Positions 9,901 through 18,801 of a stretch of DNA of 64,000 bases are shown here, in pieces. Within the stretch, counting starts at the first letter, position 1. Each line of letters begins with the position of its first letter. A model generated the notes under the pieces. It was given only the letters and a program-made list of their open reading frames with translations, was not told the origin of the DNA and did no database searches. The position numbers were made by a program, and so were the translations under genes. The DNA comes from an uncultured Endozoicomonas sp. (GTDB taxonomy: Bacteria > Pseudomonadota > Gammaproteobacteria > Pseudomonadales > Endozoicomonadaceae): positions 60,505 to 124,504 of the forward strand of contig NZ_CANMAO010000010.1 of the NCBI RefSeq assembly GCF_947495845.1, written 5' to 3'.

Positions 9901-12668
9901 CCCGTGATGGCAGCGAAGGTGAAGAGGAGGTTTATCTGCGCCTTTACGAAGGGTCTGCGGAACGCACGATCAGTCAATCGTACTGGGAAGGAGACCAAGG
10001 GTTTTCTGGCGCCTATAACCCCAGTCAATTTGGTGATTTTATCGACGATGAGGGCTGGCCAACCACCGATCCCAGAGTCGTTACTTTTGCAGACGGTGAA
10101 ACTGAGAAGACCATCACCGTTGACACCATCGTTGATACCAAAGTTGAAGGGATAGAAACCTTTGAACTGCTACTGTTTGGTGATCGGTGGGATGCCTATT
10201 TTGCCGACATCTCTGATGAGTACAGCTATGTTACCAAAGATGTCGCTCATATCAGAGATCAAGTCACGGCCACTGAGGATGGCTTCACGTTTACCCTCTC
10301 AGCGGACTCAACCAACGTAAACCCAACGGTAGAAGGCGATACGATGACCTTTACCGTCACTCGTGCCGGTGGCCCAAATAATGATGGTACTGGCACGGCT
10401 TCTGACATTTACCTGCTGGCAGATCTATTACAAGCACGGCCAGAGCCAGGCATTGCTGATCAAGGAGACATTGAGTGGCCTTTTGACCCTCAGCCAAGTT
10501 TCCAGAAAGTCAGTTTTGCAGCCAACGCCACCACCGCCACATTAACGGTGAATACTCTTTCAGACCCTGGGCCTGAGGGTCTGGAAGAACTCACTATGTA
10601 CTTGTTCGATCGTGAATATGAACTCTCAGACAATGTTTTTAATCAGGCCCTAACCAGTACAAAAGGTTATATTACAGATCCAACCTCAAGCGCCACGCCA
10701 CCCGAAACGGGCTCAACGCCACCACCTTTGGGCACAGGTACAGCCAGTGATGTCGATATCGCGCTGACAGATACCGGTGACGGCTCCGCTTCTCACCCCG
10801 GACACGATGGCTCCTTATATACCAACAAATACGCCTTTGCAGAAATTCGCGATGATGGCAGCGTGGTCGCCTGGGGCGAAAACGACAAAGGCGGCGATAT
10901 TGAATCAATCCAGGGTCAACTGGTTAACGTTCAATCCATCAGCGCCACACACGGTGCCTTCGCTGCCATCAAGTCCGATGGTTCTGTAATCGCCTGGGGA
11001 GATGAAGATGATGGTGGAGACAGCAGTGATGTAGCTGCTCGCCTGAACGGCAACAATGCCGTCGTGAGCATCGCCTCCACACACTCAGCATTTGCCGCTC
11101 GTCACGAAGACGGCACCGTCACCGTGTGGGGTAAAAACGCCAATGGTGGTAATATTTCCTCCAGTGTCGAAACCCGGCTAAATGATACGGACAACCCGGT
11201 CACTGAGCTTTATTCAAACAGCTCAGCCTTTGTCGCCGTTCATCAGGATGGCTCTCTCACCACCTGGGGCTTCAGTACCTTTGGTGGCGACAGCTCCGGT
11301 GTTGCCAGTGACATTGATGGCACCGTTGATGTAGTGGCTGTGGAATCCACACACTCATCATTCGCAGCCGTTCGCTCTGACGGTAAAGTCATTACCTGGG
11401 GTAACGAATACGATGGCGGCGACTCCAGTGAAGTCGAAAGCAGCCTGAATGGCGATGCCTACGATGTGCTGAAAGTGTGGTCCAATGCCTCCAGTTTCGC
11501 GGCACTGCTTGACAACGGAGCCATCAAAACCTGGGGTGACCCCACCACCGGTGGTGACAGCTCGGCAGTCGCTGAGTTATTGGATGGCTCAACCAACATC
11601 AAAGAGGTGTATGCCAGTAACAACGCATTTGTTGCACTGACAGAAAACAACACTCTGGTGACCTGGGGTGATCCGGATTATGGCGGTGGCGCTCTTCCAG
11701 ATACCCTTGATGGCAAGGAAGTTTCAACGGTTATTGCCAATGAAGCTGCATTCGCTGCCATTCTTAGCGATGGGTCTGTCGTCACCTGGGGACAAAATGC
11801 TTACGGTGGAGACAGCAGTTTCGTTGCCAGCTCGCTCGATGGCACGATTGATGTCACCTCCATTGTCGCCTCTGGCAACGGTTTCTCTGCTATACGCTCT
11901 GATGGTTCCTTAGTTTCATGGGGCGGTGGCTTACTAGAACAGGAAATGACAGACATTCAAAATACGCTGGATGGTGACATCGATGTTGTGAAAGTGATTG
12001 CCAACGATGCCGCCTTTGCAGCTATTGATGCAAACAACAACGTCTACGGATGGGGTAACCTGGAATACGGCGGCAACACCAATGGTGTGGACTTATCTGA
12101 ATCCGGAAATGGTATTCGCCTGATTGTGAGTGGCAGCGCCATTCAAACCCGTGGTGGCGTCATTTTGACCGGTGTCGAAGTCCTTTGTGACTTGGTCGGT
12201 GCAGACGATGTAACCGTCACTACTGCTGCTGATGGCTCCTTTGAATTTGATCTTGACGGTGATACCGACCTTTCCGGAGCATCAGTGACCGCCAGTCTTG
12301 ATACCGCAGGCGATGCGCTGATTAGCAGCAGTATTGATCTGCAAGACGCTTTGGCTTGCCTTAACCTCGCCGTGGGGTATGGCGTGACCGAGGACTCTAC
12401 CGCCGACAGTGATGATTTGATTGCAGCTGACTTCAACGGTGATGGTGTGGTTAACTCGCAGGATGCTCTGGAAATCTATGAATACTCACAAGGCATTGGT
12501 TCCGGCTCCAACGCCGCACCCGATTGGCTATTTGTGGACACTGACGTTGCCGGAGTATCACTGGATAATGTTGCTTTCGAAACGGCTGTAGCGATTGCTG
12601 GAGCCAATAGCGATGTTAATTTGATGGGTATTTTGCGGGGAGATATTGACGCCTCTTATGGTGCTTGA
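3924..12668 (+). CDS. giant secreted DUF4347 / calpain-like protease / Calx-beta / RCC1-like protein
   Basis: 2,914 residues. Residues ~10-165 form a DUF4347 domain (HIFTHG with His64, LYGCDVA with Cys107). Residues ~310-575 are a calpain (C2)-type cysteine protease: Cys348 in AGTCYLLAAMG, His526 in SGHAQML and Asn544 in MQNPWG, the family triad in the correct order. About 13 Calx-beta-like repeats follow (~585-2255), each with an EGD-type acidic motif, a TVYLST-like strand and a KTI strand. After a Pro/Thr/Gly linker come 10 RCC1-like repeats (~2300-2720; consensus AFAAxxxDGSVxxWG). The end has a dockerin/EF-hand loop (ADFNGDGVVNSQDALEIYEY) and closes GILRGDIDASYGA. There is no signal peptide, TM segment or RTX nonapeptide. 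It likely acts outside the cell or on its surface as a calcium-dependent protease/adhesin. The start could also be Met at 3936 (MNKSKLVIIDSS). Domains are clear; substrate and export route are inferred. Confidence 0.9.
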   Translation: MSFSMNKSKLVIIDSSLDDKDEILNQFSSDAHIIYLSPDSDGFDQLLPELTENNQFSNVHIFTHGEAGSFELGSTSVNQSYLDNNTESLSQLKSHFAPGVDIHLYGCDVASTDNGQLFLENLATTLDADIAASDDLTGIDGDMELEFSTGELSTESVSDIELTTNLNVSWLGDITNSYFSDLIASYDDDNSFVYSEILDMIQQVVDGGITESEHADLKTFYSKTSNDNQFANDYLETVTYNTIYSNKGNDYWWGGVTDIDDRIDLGNMDAGMTEEKGDYLIGKWFLGTDTPMPVVGGDTANNSASSGVYSYSLATGDFWEANTPLANSQGEGDLIDEDDVNQGQAGTCYLLAAMGAIAHDDTSSYLTDAVTDNGNGTYGIRWYVDGETYYTTVDKQVITNTSGTKMVLTGNPDKALDGELWAALFERGYAQLNSQVKVGDNLEASIQAVEGGMADPLTHITGLDFTYYSASYNMGSGTKIFTQNDESFSTYKTEIINALTVDNSIGWIGAWGDHKVNGKQTVVSGHAQMLLDYNSDDDTFLMQNPWGAGESSSWIGTYWLKLEDFWNADVKPVIAISEKPDLTPKPTYQYEIVVQNSPVVEGDAVTFEIRRSDSNTETNAANGQYDIESSVYWSTLLTDTGDAADEYDFEQIDKKKVTFAKDSNTMTITLDTYEDNLGEALESFKLALYEEEKDTTPATSETVAIANKTAAEFNYTITTSNDTEANAATEGDSISFKISRDGDSERSVVYLSTVHGGTDNSDFEQLDNYAMVFEAGETEKTIDIVSSNDSSDEGVETFDLVLRESRGGSTITSKTAHITDYDAPSIEYSVITDAASESGAVAEGQRVDFTISRSVSGFTSSVFVKTVTKTAGSEDFEGINKTVEFAPNQKEATVSVWINKDLWLETSEYFALEVFNNENDEEPVATSTAFIENTPYDDYNYTLSTTTDDNGDDLPVTEGDNAKITITRSGTGNASTVYIRTAEGSAQGDDFKEMDRFAVEFAEHEASKTIDIKTFTDSVSDDNEAFQVQLLRNPSDDEATETLDITLADKTIEDYGYTLTTTGGGGSAENEFIEGDTVEYTITRDGGDSGNGSGTSSTIYLSTTGVTAGDADYVAADTVALTFAAHETTKTFTVETREDSRTEGSESFKLSLFKTESDAANNNALQTAEATLVDSSQASNQYTYELSAEKSVLEGEDYQFTIERGTTGSPSSVYVKTSFCNSDSSDFDVMALTKVNFGSVEEQKTISVATYNDNQIEGTECFWFEVYASKADAENYNSIARFRANIQDKLETPVYQYTVTSSTEDKPTEEAADPTAADEGTEITFNIKRELLNDDQAVDEGPSSIYINTTDGTAGSLDYEGLELNEIQFASAEDNEKSVTIQLNTDTAQETEEYFWLNLYETYADGLNQKTLDVAKGRIEHVDPTQAYSYTIEALENDNGDNAALEGDSIAFRISRERDVDYLEDTASTTYIGTWEGSAIEGLDYLAMDPTEIVFGKNETEKVITIETLRDTNTEQTEEFWLMQYDTAADAKTQNYEAYAAGYIKDDTNTDVLTYEMTTNAAEDQLSEGQQIEVTITRKGVDLNLSSTIYLESMTGNADGLDVEELELTKIEFAPNVESKTITLNTFVDYDSEGDEYFYIARYDNHTQATDKNAVDSTKVYIGDTDDNAQHYNYEIIMPADANGIHFFNEGYDIPVTIRRTQDTENLSTDVASTVYLSAIEGFADATDFDPITNMAVNFAADEQEKTINIRTFSDSEVELVPETLTIGVFKTYSDAVFTITDVWDTAFIQDDNTDHQFKIKNVALSSSATTEDVLDEDGNPVLDDNDQNITQSIMNFDTPTAIGDVPIIQSGESSYRTLAVEEGKTVKFTVERTIGSQDIGARMYVNTSGGYSTSDDYEALNAQEIWFEVGQSEVEVEFQVYRDSDSTEAEEYFWFETYNSYDDAYWGAQFTDYTRINIDNVALANDYTITSSTNNTDGGAAEEGDTITFTITRDGSEGEEEVYLRLYEGSAERTISQSYWEGDQGFSGAYNPSQFGDFIDDEGWPTTDPRVVTFADGETEKTITVDTIVDTKVEGIETFELLLFGDRWDAYFADISDEYSYVTKDVAHIRDQVTATEDGFTFTLSADSTNVNPTVEGDTMTFTVTRAGGPNNDGTGTASDIYLLADLLQARPEPGIADQGDIEWPFDPQPSFQKVSFAANATTATLTVNTLSDPGPEGLEELTMYLFDREYELSDNVFNQALTSTKGYITDPTSSATPPETGSTPPPLGTGTASDVDIALTDTGDGSASHPGHDGSLYTNKYAFAEIRDDGSVVAWGENDKGGDIESIQGQLVNVQSISATHGAFAAIKSDGSVIAWGDEDDGGDSSDVAARLNGNNAVVSIASTHSAFAARHEDGTVTVWGKNANGGNISSSVETRLNDTDNPVTELYSNSSAFVAVHQDGSLTTWGFSTFGGDSSGVASDIDGTVDVVAVESTHSSFAAVRSDGKVITWGNEYDGGDSSEVESSLNGDAYDVLKVWSNASSFAALLDNGAIKTWGDPTTGGDSSAVAELLDGSTNIKEVYASNNAFVALTENNTLVTWGDPDYGGGALPDTLDGKEVSTVIANEAAFAAILSDGSVVTWGQNAYGGDSSFVASSLDGTIDVTSIVASGNGFSAIRSDGSLVSWGGGLLEQEMTDIQNTLDGDIDVVKVIANDAAFAAIDANNNVYGWGNLEYGGNTNGVDLSESGNGIRLIVSGSAIQTRGGVILTGVEVLCDLVGADDVTVTTAADGSFEFDLDGDTDLSGASVTASLDTAGDALISSSIDLQDALACLNLAVGYGVTEDSTADSDDLIAADFNGDGVVNSQDALEIYEYSQGIGSGSNAAPDWLFVDTDVAGVSLDNVAFETAVAIAGANSDVNLMGILRGDIDASYGA

Positions 12669-12680
12669 GTACTGCAAGAT

Positions 12681-12704
12681 GGGGAGCGTTAATCAGCGCT
12701 CCCC
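12681..12704. terminator. hairpin between convergent genes, possible bidirectional terminator
   Basis: Perfect 8-bp stem GGGGAGCG/CGCTCCCC with an 8-nt loop, lying between the calpain-giant stop (12668) and overlapping the last codons of the convergent HlyD gene (stop at 12693). There is no clear T-tract on either side, so termination activity is uncertain. Confidence 0.5.
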
Positions 12705-13901
12705 TAACGATTCATCCAAAGTTTTGATGATGGGCTTCGTGATGTACTGCAACACCGTTTTCTTTCCCGTTTGGATTTCCACTGTCGCCGTCATGCCCGG
12801 TTGAATATCCAAAATCACTCCGGAATTACTCGCCAACTGATCGCCTGAAGCTTTAACTCGCGCCCGGTAATACGGCGTTTCTCCTTGCTGCAGTTCCTTC
12901 TTGATAGTATCAGCACTGATAAACACAACCTCCCCTGCCAGATCACCAAAAATCGTGTAATCGTAAGCATCCACCTTCACTACGGCGGGCAAACCCAGAC
13001 GCATAAAGGCGATATCTGAAGGGCTAACTTTAGCCTCCACCAGCAAATCATCATCGAGGGGAACAATCTGCATGATATCTTCCCCCGGCTTGACAACACC
13101 ACCAACCGTGGTAATCCGTACATTTTTAACAACCCCTTTCACCGGCGCTTTTAGCTGTGTCTGCTCTAACAAGCTGCGCCTCTGGGTTAATAGTTGTTGA
13201 TTTGTTTCCAATTGCTCACTGACAGAAGCCAACTCTGACTGTACTTCCTGTAGATAATCATTTTTCCGCTTAACAATTTTCGCTCTAAGATCTGACATTT
13301 GTCGTTCAATACGAAGCAAATCCGATTTACTGACATCACCGCTTCTATACAACGGTAGGTTCATATCCAGCTCCTGCTGTGCGAGATCACGAATTTCATC
13401 CAGAGATTCAAGCTCTTCACGCAGTGCGCTCTGACGAATCTTGAGCAAAGCATCTTGTCGTATTTTAAATTCGTTATAGTCTACTAAAACCTCCTCATAG
13501 GTTGGTGGCTCATTCAACAACTCGGCAGTCAACCGGCTGACCTGTGCACTCAATGAGGCGACTTTAGCACGGGTTTCCAAGTAGGCGGCTTCTGCCCGGG
13601 TTTTATCAATTAGAACCAATATCTCTCCAGCATCCACCTGATCCCCTTCCTGCACCATAATGCCTTCCAGAATGCCGCCATCCTGAGATTGAATTAACTG
13701 AATCCGGGAACTGGCGACCACTGTCGCCGGCGCCCGGGTGATTTCATCGATTTCAGCCAGTGACGCCCAGATAATGAGAATCATAAAACAAGAAGAGATA
13801 AGCAACACAATGCGCCTGGAAGGCGCCAGGATATCATTCAGAGAATCATCCGAAGCCTCTTCACTGGCCCTCCTTTTGAATAACGCCAGAATATTAATCA
13901 T
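12693..13901 (-). CDS. HlyD/LapC-family periplasmic adaptor of type I secretion system 1
   Basis: 402 residues. A short cytoplasmic N-terminus is followed by one TM helix (about residues 32-50, IVLLISSCFMILIIWASLAE). Then comes a lipoyl-like half (QSQDGGILEGIMVQEGDQVDAGE), a long Glu/Arg/Gln-rich coiled coil (~110-250), the second lipoyl half (LKAPVKGVVKNV) and a beta-barrel end (FISADTIKKE, QPGMTATVEI), the normal layout of the membrane-fusion protein. It bridges the inner-membrane ABC exporter and TolC. Its ATG shares one base with the stop of the upstream ABC gene (TAATG), so translation is coupled. Last gene of the tolC-ABC-hlyD operon. Confidence 0.92.
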   Translation of the reverse strand: MINILALFKRRASEEASDDSLNDILAPSRRIVLLISSCFMILIIWASLAEIDEITRAPATVVASSRIQLIQSQDGGILEGIMVQEGDQVDAGEILVLIDKTRAEAAYLETRAKVASLSAQVSRLTAELLNEPPTYEEVLVDYNEFKIRQDALLKIRQSALREELESLDEIRDLAQQELDMNLPLYRSGDVSKSDLLRIERQMSDLRAKIVKRKNDYLQEVQSELASVSEQLETNQQLLTQRRSLLEQTQLKAPVKGVVKNVRITTVGGVVKPGEDIMQIVPLDDDLLVEAKVSPSDIAFMRLGLPAVVKVDAYDYTIFGDLAGEVVFISADTIKKELQQGETPYYRARVKASGDQLASNSGVILDIQPGMTATVEIQTGKKTVLQYITKPIIKTLDESLGER

Positions 13902-16054
13902 TAAGAACCCTTCCCTGGCGCCTGTTTTTTCTGGCTTTGATTGTGTTGATAAAGCTCAGCCATGATGGTCTGGCTGTCACCATCCAGAACCACCTGCCCT
14001 TTATCAATCACGACAATACGATCAACCTTGGGCAACAATGCAGTTTTGTGGGTGACAAAAATAATGGATGTTTCTGGCGGAAAACCAGAAAGAATCGCGT
14101 TGATGGCTTTCTTTTCCGTATTAGAATCCATAGACGCAGTGGGTTCATCCAATAAGATAACCGACGGTGTCATCAGTAACACTCTGGTCAAACCCACAAG
14201 CTGACGCTGCCCACCAGACAATCCTTTACCGCCTTCAGAGATGGTCAGGTCAAGACCTTTGGAGCTTCCACTGATGACAGTGTCCAACCCCGTCTTGCGC
14301 GACGCATCAAGAATTCGTTCATCGGACGTGTGACCTACACCTAACAGGAGATTCTCTCGCAATGTGCCGTTAAAAAGTCGAACATCCTGAGGGAGATACA
14401 CGACTTGCTCCCGAAGGAATTCCGGTGCAATAAACGACATATCCATACCATCGAGACACACCAATCCAGCGGATGGCTTATAAAGACCGGACAGCACTTT
14501 CAATAGTGTTGATTTACCAGATCCCACTGGCCCCACAATCGCCAGTCGCTGCCCCCCCGGAATAATAAGCTCCGGGATATTAATAGCCTGAGTTTCCTGA
14601 TTGTAGGTAAAGCCAAGCCCTTGAGCTTTAATGTCTCCATGACAAAACCCCGGTATGATTTTGCGCACACCTTCCACATGATCCGTGGGTAAATTCAGGA
14701 TGTTAGTCAACGCATCCAGTGCAATTTTTGCTTGCTTCCATTGCACAATAAGGCTCGGAATCTGCGCTAATGGCGACAACGCCCGACCGGAGATAATGGA
14801 GCAGGCAATTAACCCTCCCATGGTTAAAGCGCCCGTTGTGATGAGATAGGCTCCCACGGAAATCAAACCAATATAATTACATTGCTGGATAAGTTGAGTG
14901 AGGTTGGTGGCTTTGGTCGACAGAAGTCGTAAGTGCAATTCACTCTTGGCGATGGTTTTATTCAGTCGTTCAAATTTTTTACTGGCAACCCATTCGCTGC
15001 CTACGGATTTGAGGGTTTCAATGCCATCAATGGCTTCAATCATCAGGCCATTTTTAACATTAGACTCTTCCATATGTGTTGAGCTGGCTTTCTCAATGGG
15101 TTTTCGAAACAGCAAACCCACGGTAATTGCCAGAGGAATGGTAAACATTGGCACCAGTGCCACCGGCCCGGCAATAAGGAAAATAACAAAAATAAAAATC
15201 AGTGCGAAAGGCAAGTCCGCCAGTACAAACAATGTCGATGAGGTCATAAACCCTCTCACCGACTCAAAATGTCGTATCTGGGATGCAAAGGTGCCAACGG
15301 TTGCAGGTCGGGCATCCAATCGGATATCGAGAGCCCTGGCGAAAAAGGTGCTCCCTAAATTCAAATCAATCTTTTTCGCAGCATGATCCACCATAAAAGC
15401 CCTTGCCTGCTTCAGCAAAAACTCAAACACAATGGTAAACGCGACTCCTACGGTTAACACCCAAAGCGTAGAATACCCTTTTGATGGCACTACTCTGTCG
15501 TAAACCTGCATGGTGTACATGGCAGTGATCAAACCGAGAATACAAATAGTCAGCGTGGTAAATACCGCCTCAAGAAGAACACGACGATTAGCCAGTACCT
15601 GCTCTTTGAAAAGATCATGGGCGGAAATACTACCCGGAGGGATGATGCTTAAATCTTCAGTATCCAAAAAATGGACAACAACGCCCACCTCTTTTAATAC
15701 TCCGGCCAGCTCTGGATGAACCTCACCATCCATATCTTCAATAATCCAGCTACCATTGGACTTAACACCCGTGACCAGATAACCGGTTGAATCTGAAAAA
15801 ACAATATAGGGTGCTTCAGTCGTTAAAAGATCACCTTCATAAATAACCTCTCCCTTTTGCCCTGACTTAACACCAGAGCACACTGAATTAATAAAAGTGA
15901 TCAGCTCATTTTCGGAGGAGATGACGGTTTCATTTCCATCAACAGCTTCTGAAATCGCAGCCGTTGAAACAGCAACACCTTTCATAGAAAGGAGTTTTTG
16001 CAGGACATGACATACCTGATTCCCACAGATATTTAATGCTCTACCCTCTGTCAT
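13901..16054 (-). CDS. LapB-type ABC exporter with degenerate C39-like domain, type I secretion system 1
   Basis: 717 residues. Residues ~1-135 form a C39-like domain. Cysteines are present but not in the QxxxxCG context of the peptidase family, so it probably binds substrate rather than cutting it, as in LapB/HlyB types. The TM domain spans ~165-440 (TLTICILGLITAMYTMQVYDRVVP at its start). The ATPase follows with Walker A GPVGSGKST (near residue 508), signature LSGGQRQ, Walker B VILLDEPTASMD and H-loop IFVTHKT. The start overlaps the tolC-like stop as ATGA. It energises one-step export of C-terminally tagged giant proteins. The adjacent giants at 1-3725 and 3924-12668 are the obvious candidate cargoes (inference). 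Confidence 0.93.
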   Translation of the reverse strand: MTEGRALNICGNQVCHVLQKLLSMKGVAVSTAAISEAVDGNETVISSENELITFINSVCSGVKSGQKGEVIYEGDLLTTEAPYIVFSDSTGYLVTGVKSNGSWIIEDMDGEVHPELAGVLKEVGVVVHFLDTEDLSIIPPGSISAHDLFKEQVLANRRVLLEAVFTTLTICILGLITAMYTMQVYDRVVPSKGYSTLWVLTVGVAFTIVFEFLLKQARAFMVDHAAKKIDLNLGSTFFARALDIRLDARPATVGTFASQIRHFESVRGFMTSSTLFVLADLPFALIFIFVIFLIAGPVALVPMFTIPLAITVGLLFRKPIEKASSTHMEESNVKNGLMIEAIDGIETLKSVGSEWVASKKFERLNKTIAKSELHLRLLSTKATNLTQLIQQCNYIGLISVGAYLITTGALTMGGLIACSIISGRALSPLAQIPSLIVQWKQAKIALDALTNILNLPTDHVEGVRKIIPGFCHGDIKAQGLGFTYNQETQAINIPELIIPGGQRLAIVGPVGSGKSTLLKVLSGLYKPSAGLVCLDGMDMSFIAPEFLREQVVYLPQDVRLFNGTLRENLLLGVGHTSDERILDASRKTGLDTVISGSSKGLDLTISEGGKGLSGGQRQLVGLTRVLLMTPSVILLDEPTASMDSNTEKKAINAILSGFPPETSIIFVTHKTALLPKVDRIVVIDKGQVVLDGDSQTIMAELYQHNQSQKKQAPGKGS

Positions 16055-17337
16055 TGATGGCCGCCCATCGTATCCGTTGATTCATCCATCAACATGCCAG
16101 AGGTCTGCAATATGCCTGTGTATAGCAACAAATCCACTTGGGATTTCTCCAAATCCACTTTAGATACTAGATAGTCGACCATTGTTTGATTTCTTTCACG
16201 CTGGGCATTCAAAACATCAAGCCAGGATTTTTTACCTGCCTGAAACTGCCGGACATAAGATTCAACCACGGATAACGCCCCGTCACTGGCAATCTGTAGG
16301 GGTGGAAGCAGCCTTTTAAGATTCTCAATGTAATCCACCTTATCATTCAATATCCGCCGATATTCACGTTTGAATGTTTCTATTCGCTGGTAAGATTCCT
16401 CTCTTTCACTGTATCTTGCTTTCAGCGTTGATAATTTCGAAAACCCACGCCCCGTCTCAAAAGATGCGGACAATAGAAATTCATCCGAGTGTTCGCCTGC
16501 ATTTGTACTGCCAAGGTCTTTGCGATAATTAAGACTTATATTTGGATATTGAAGTGCTTTCTGGTAATTAATTCTTTCGCTGGACAATTCCAGCTCGGAG
16601 TTAAGGCGCTTAAATACCGGAGAGTAATTAAATCCTATGGCATAAAGCTTATCTTCTGGAGGTATTGAAGGGAGTGACAGTGTAGCAAAATTATAGTTGC
16701 TATAGTCTTTTCCCGTATATTCCCGCAACTTCTGGTAAGCCGATGCAATGTCACGCTCCAGGCGAATCCTCTCAGATATTGCAATTTCCAGTCGGGCAGC
16801 AGAGAGTATTTTATCAACTTCAGGGCTGACGCCAGTGTCTGACCTTCGCTTTATAACCCTTGCCAATTCTTTATACTGCCGTTCATTATCATAGGACGCA
16901 CTGAGACGAGCCTTCAGCGTCATGATCTGATAAACCGTTTCAGCCGTATCCATAAGCAATGTTTGCAGTACTTCGATACCTTCTGCCTCGCTGGTTTGCC
17001 TTCTAGCTTTTGCCTGAGCAATATTTCCTGAGACTTTTCCACCATCCCAGACAACTTGGGTGATATTCAATGTGCTTGCCTGAGTCCCACGAGTATTTTC
17101 CTGCCAAGACACGGATAGTTCAGGAAAATATTCCCATCTTGCGGCATTAAGATTAGCCTGGGATGACTGAATACGATGCTGATATTCTGACACTCTAGGA
17201 TTGTTATTCTGGGCTTGTTTTAAAACCGATATCAGCGACATGCTATTTGCATAAGCCATTGATGTCGCAATGCTTAACAGGAGTAACGCCAAGTGTTTTA
17301 TCAAGCTATTCAAGTGATATCTCTCAAATTTACGCAT
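16051..17337 (-). CDS. TolC-family outer-membrane channel, type I secretion system 1
   Basis: 428 residues with a signal peptide (LALLLLSIATSMAYA) followed by the tandem helical repeats of the OEP family (LISVLKQAQNNNPRVSEYQHR; QTLLMDTAETVYQIMTLKARL; FQAGKKSWLDVLNAQRE). It forms the trimeric outer-membrane exit duct. First gene of a three-gene operon in which every junction overlaps. The Met at 17337 has no obvious Shine-Dalgarno, but the signal peptide supports it. A second, unlinked TolC homologue is at 32287-33636. Confidence 0.9.
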   Translation of the reverse strand: MRKFERYHLNSLIKHLALLLLSIATSMAYANSMSLISVLKQAQNNNPRVSEYQHRIQSSQANLNAARWEYFPELSVSWQENTRGTQASTLNITQVVWDGGKVSGNIAQAKARRQTSEAEGIEVLQTLLMDTAETVYQIMTLKARLSASYDNERQYKELARVIKRRSDTGVSPEVDKILSAARLEIAISERIRLERDIASAYQKLREYTGKDYSNYNFATLSLPSIPPEDKLYAIGFNYSPVFKRLNSELELSSERINYQKALQYPNISLNYRKDLGSTNAGEHSDEFLLSASFETGRGFSKLSTLKARYSEREESYQRIETFKREYRRILNDKVDYIENLKRLLPPLQIASDGALSVVESYVRQFQAGKKSWLDVLNAQRERNQTMVDYLVSKVDLEKSQVDLLLYTGILQTSGMLMDESTDTMGGHQ

Positions 17338-17677
17338 AAAATAATTATGCGAAGTTTCGGGTAAATTTTTGCATACCTATCAATGTCAGCAATTTCCAGT
17401 AATTGCCTGAATCTTTGGAATACCCGTTATCACTACATATTTTTACGTTTGCAACAGAACAGCTAACCCATAGCTCGAAAAAATCGACACGTTACGAGGT
17501 TTTACCATTTATATACTTCATTCGAATTATGGTTAGTATCGGATGCTTATTGAATAAGTTAAAAAGTACATACTTGGAAGCCGCTTTAATACTTCCGAAT
17601 ATTTTATAATTAGCAAATCAGGTAAAATAGACAAACTCACGGTATATTCATTTGAAAAATGCCAAAGGTCTTGCTGG
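17338..17677. other. AT-rich intergenic region between divergent tolC-like gene and rlmF
   Basis: About 340 nt, AT-rich, and it must carry promoters for both flanking genes. Short open frames here have no codon bias or recognisable product. I see no repeat or RNA gene. Confidence 0.4.
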
Positions 17678-18796
17678 ATGTTTCAACATCGCAAGCCTTC
17701 TCATCAACATACAAAACGTCCATCTTTGCTACTTCCCTCTGCCATGAATAGAACTGAAAAAACAAAACATTTCAATAAACCGAGTGGCAGGACAAACTCC
17801 GTGCCAGCCCAAACCATGAAGGAGAAAAGCAGCCTGCATAGTCGCAATCTTCATCAGGGTCGATATGATTTCCCACGTTTAATGAAAGCACTGCCTGAAC
17901 TTGCTAATCACGCAATGAAAAACCCAGTTGGCGAGCCCACTATATACTTCGATGACCCAGTGGCAGTCAAACTATTAAACAAAGCATTACTCGCAGCCTA
18001 TTATCAGGTCAGACATTGGGACATTCCCGAAGGGTACTTGTGCCCTCCCATCCCAGGCCGTGCTGATTATGTCCACTATCTGGCCGACTTGCTAACTCAA
18101 GAAGCAAAGCACCTGAACCACAAATTAATAAAAGCTTTAGATGTCGGTGTCGGAGCCAACTGTATTTACCCCATTATTGGTGCAACTCAATATGGCTGGC
18201 ACTGTGTTGGTAGCGATGTTGACCCAGTGTCCGTTGAGAATGCGAACCTGATAGCCCAATCAAACCCTGTTTTACGAGGGAAAGTTCACTGTCGTTTACA
18301 GTCGAACAATCGGCATGTTTTCAAGGGCATCATTCAGCCTAACGAATATTATGATGTGACCTCCTGTAATCCACCCTTTCACAGCTCACTTGAGGAAGCA
18401 CAAAAAGGCACTAGCCGTAAGCTAGCAAATTTAAGTGCCAACAAAGCCAAGCATGGCTCTATCTCCAGTAAAACGGGTAAAGCTGGCAATAGTACACCGC
18501 TGAATTTTGGCGGTCAGAAAGCAGAATTATGGTGCCCCGGGGGGGAAGCAGAATTTGTGAAAACGATGGCCTATGAGAGCCAGACTTTTTCTGATCAAGT
18601 GCTGTGGTTTACCACGTTAATTTCTAAAAAGGATAATGTGCGCTGGCTTCGAAAGCAGCTTGATAAAGTCGGCGCGAAAGCAATCACTGTCGTTGAAATG
18701 ACCCAGGGACAAAAAACAAGCCGTTTTGTTGCGTGGAGTTTTAAAAATGATGAACAACGTACGGCCTGGTTGGCTCAGAAATCAAATAAATCCTGA
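17678..18796 (+). CDS. rlmF: 23S rRNA (adenine(1618)-N6)-methyltransferase RlmF
   Basis: 372 residues. It transfers a methyl group from SAM to A1618 of 23S rRNA. Family landmarks are strong: [33 protein letters not shown], the SAM-binding [14 protein letters not shown] and the catalytic SCNPPFHSS motif (Asn231 with this start). Further on come [20 protein letters not shown] and [11 protein letters not shown] near the end. The N-terminus is about 45-50 residues longer than the E. coli enzyme (~308 aa) and is basic and Ser/His-rich. Met23 (17744) or Met47 (17816) could be the true start; an AAGG about 10 nt upstream slightly favours 17678. Monocistronic. Confidence 0.93.
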   Translation: MFQHRKPSHQHTKRPSLLLPSAMNRTEKTKHFNKPSGRTNSVPAQTMKEKSSLHSRNLHQGRYDFPRLMKALPELANHAMKNPVGEPTIYFDDPVAVKLLNKALLAAYYQVRHWDIPEGYLCPPIPGRADYVHYLADLLTQEAKHLNHKLIKALDVGVGANCIYPIIGATQYGWHCVGSDVDPVSVENANLIAQSNPVLRGKVHCRLQSNNRHVFKGIIQPNEYYDVTSCNPPFHSSLEEAQKGTSRKLANLSANKAKHGSISSKTGKAGNSTPLNFGGQKAELWCPGGEAEFVKTMAYESQTFSDQVLWFTTLISKKDNVRWLRKQLDKVGAKAITVVEMTQGQKTSRFVAWSFKNDEQRTAWLAQKSNKS

Positions 18797-18801
18797 GTCT
18801 G

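Noticed and set aside
17403..17609. 68-codon ORF upstream of rlmF
   Set aside because: AT-rich intergenic sequence without ribosome binding site or family resemblance.
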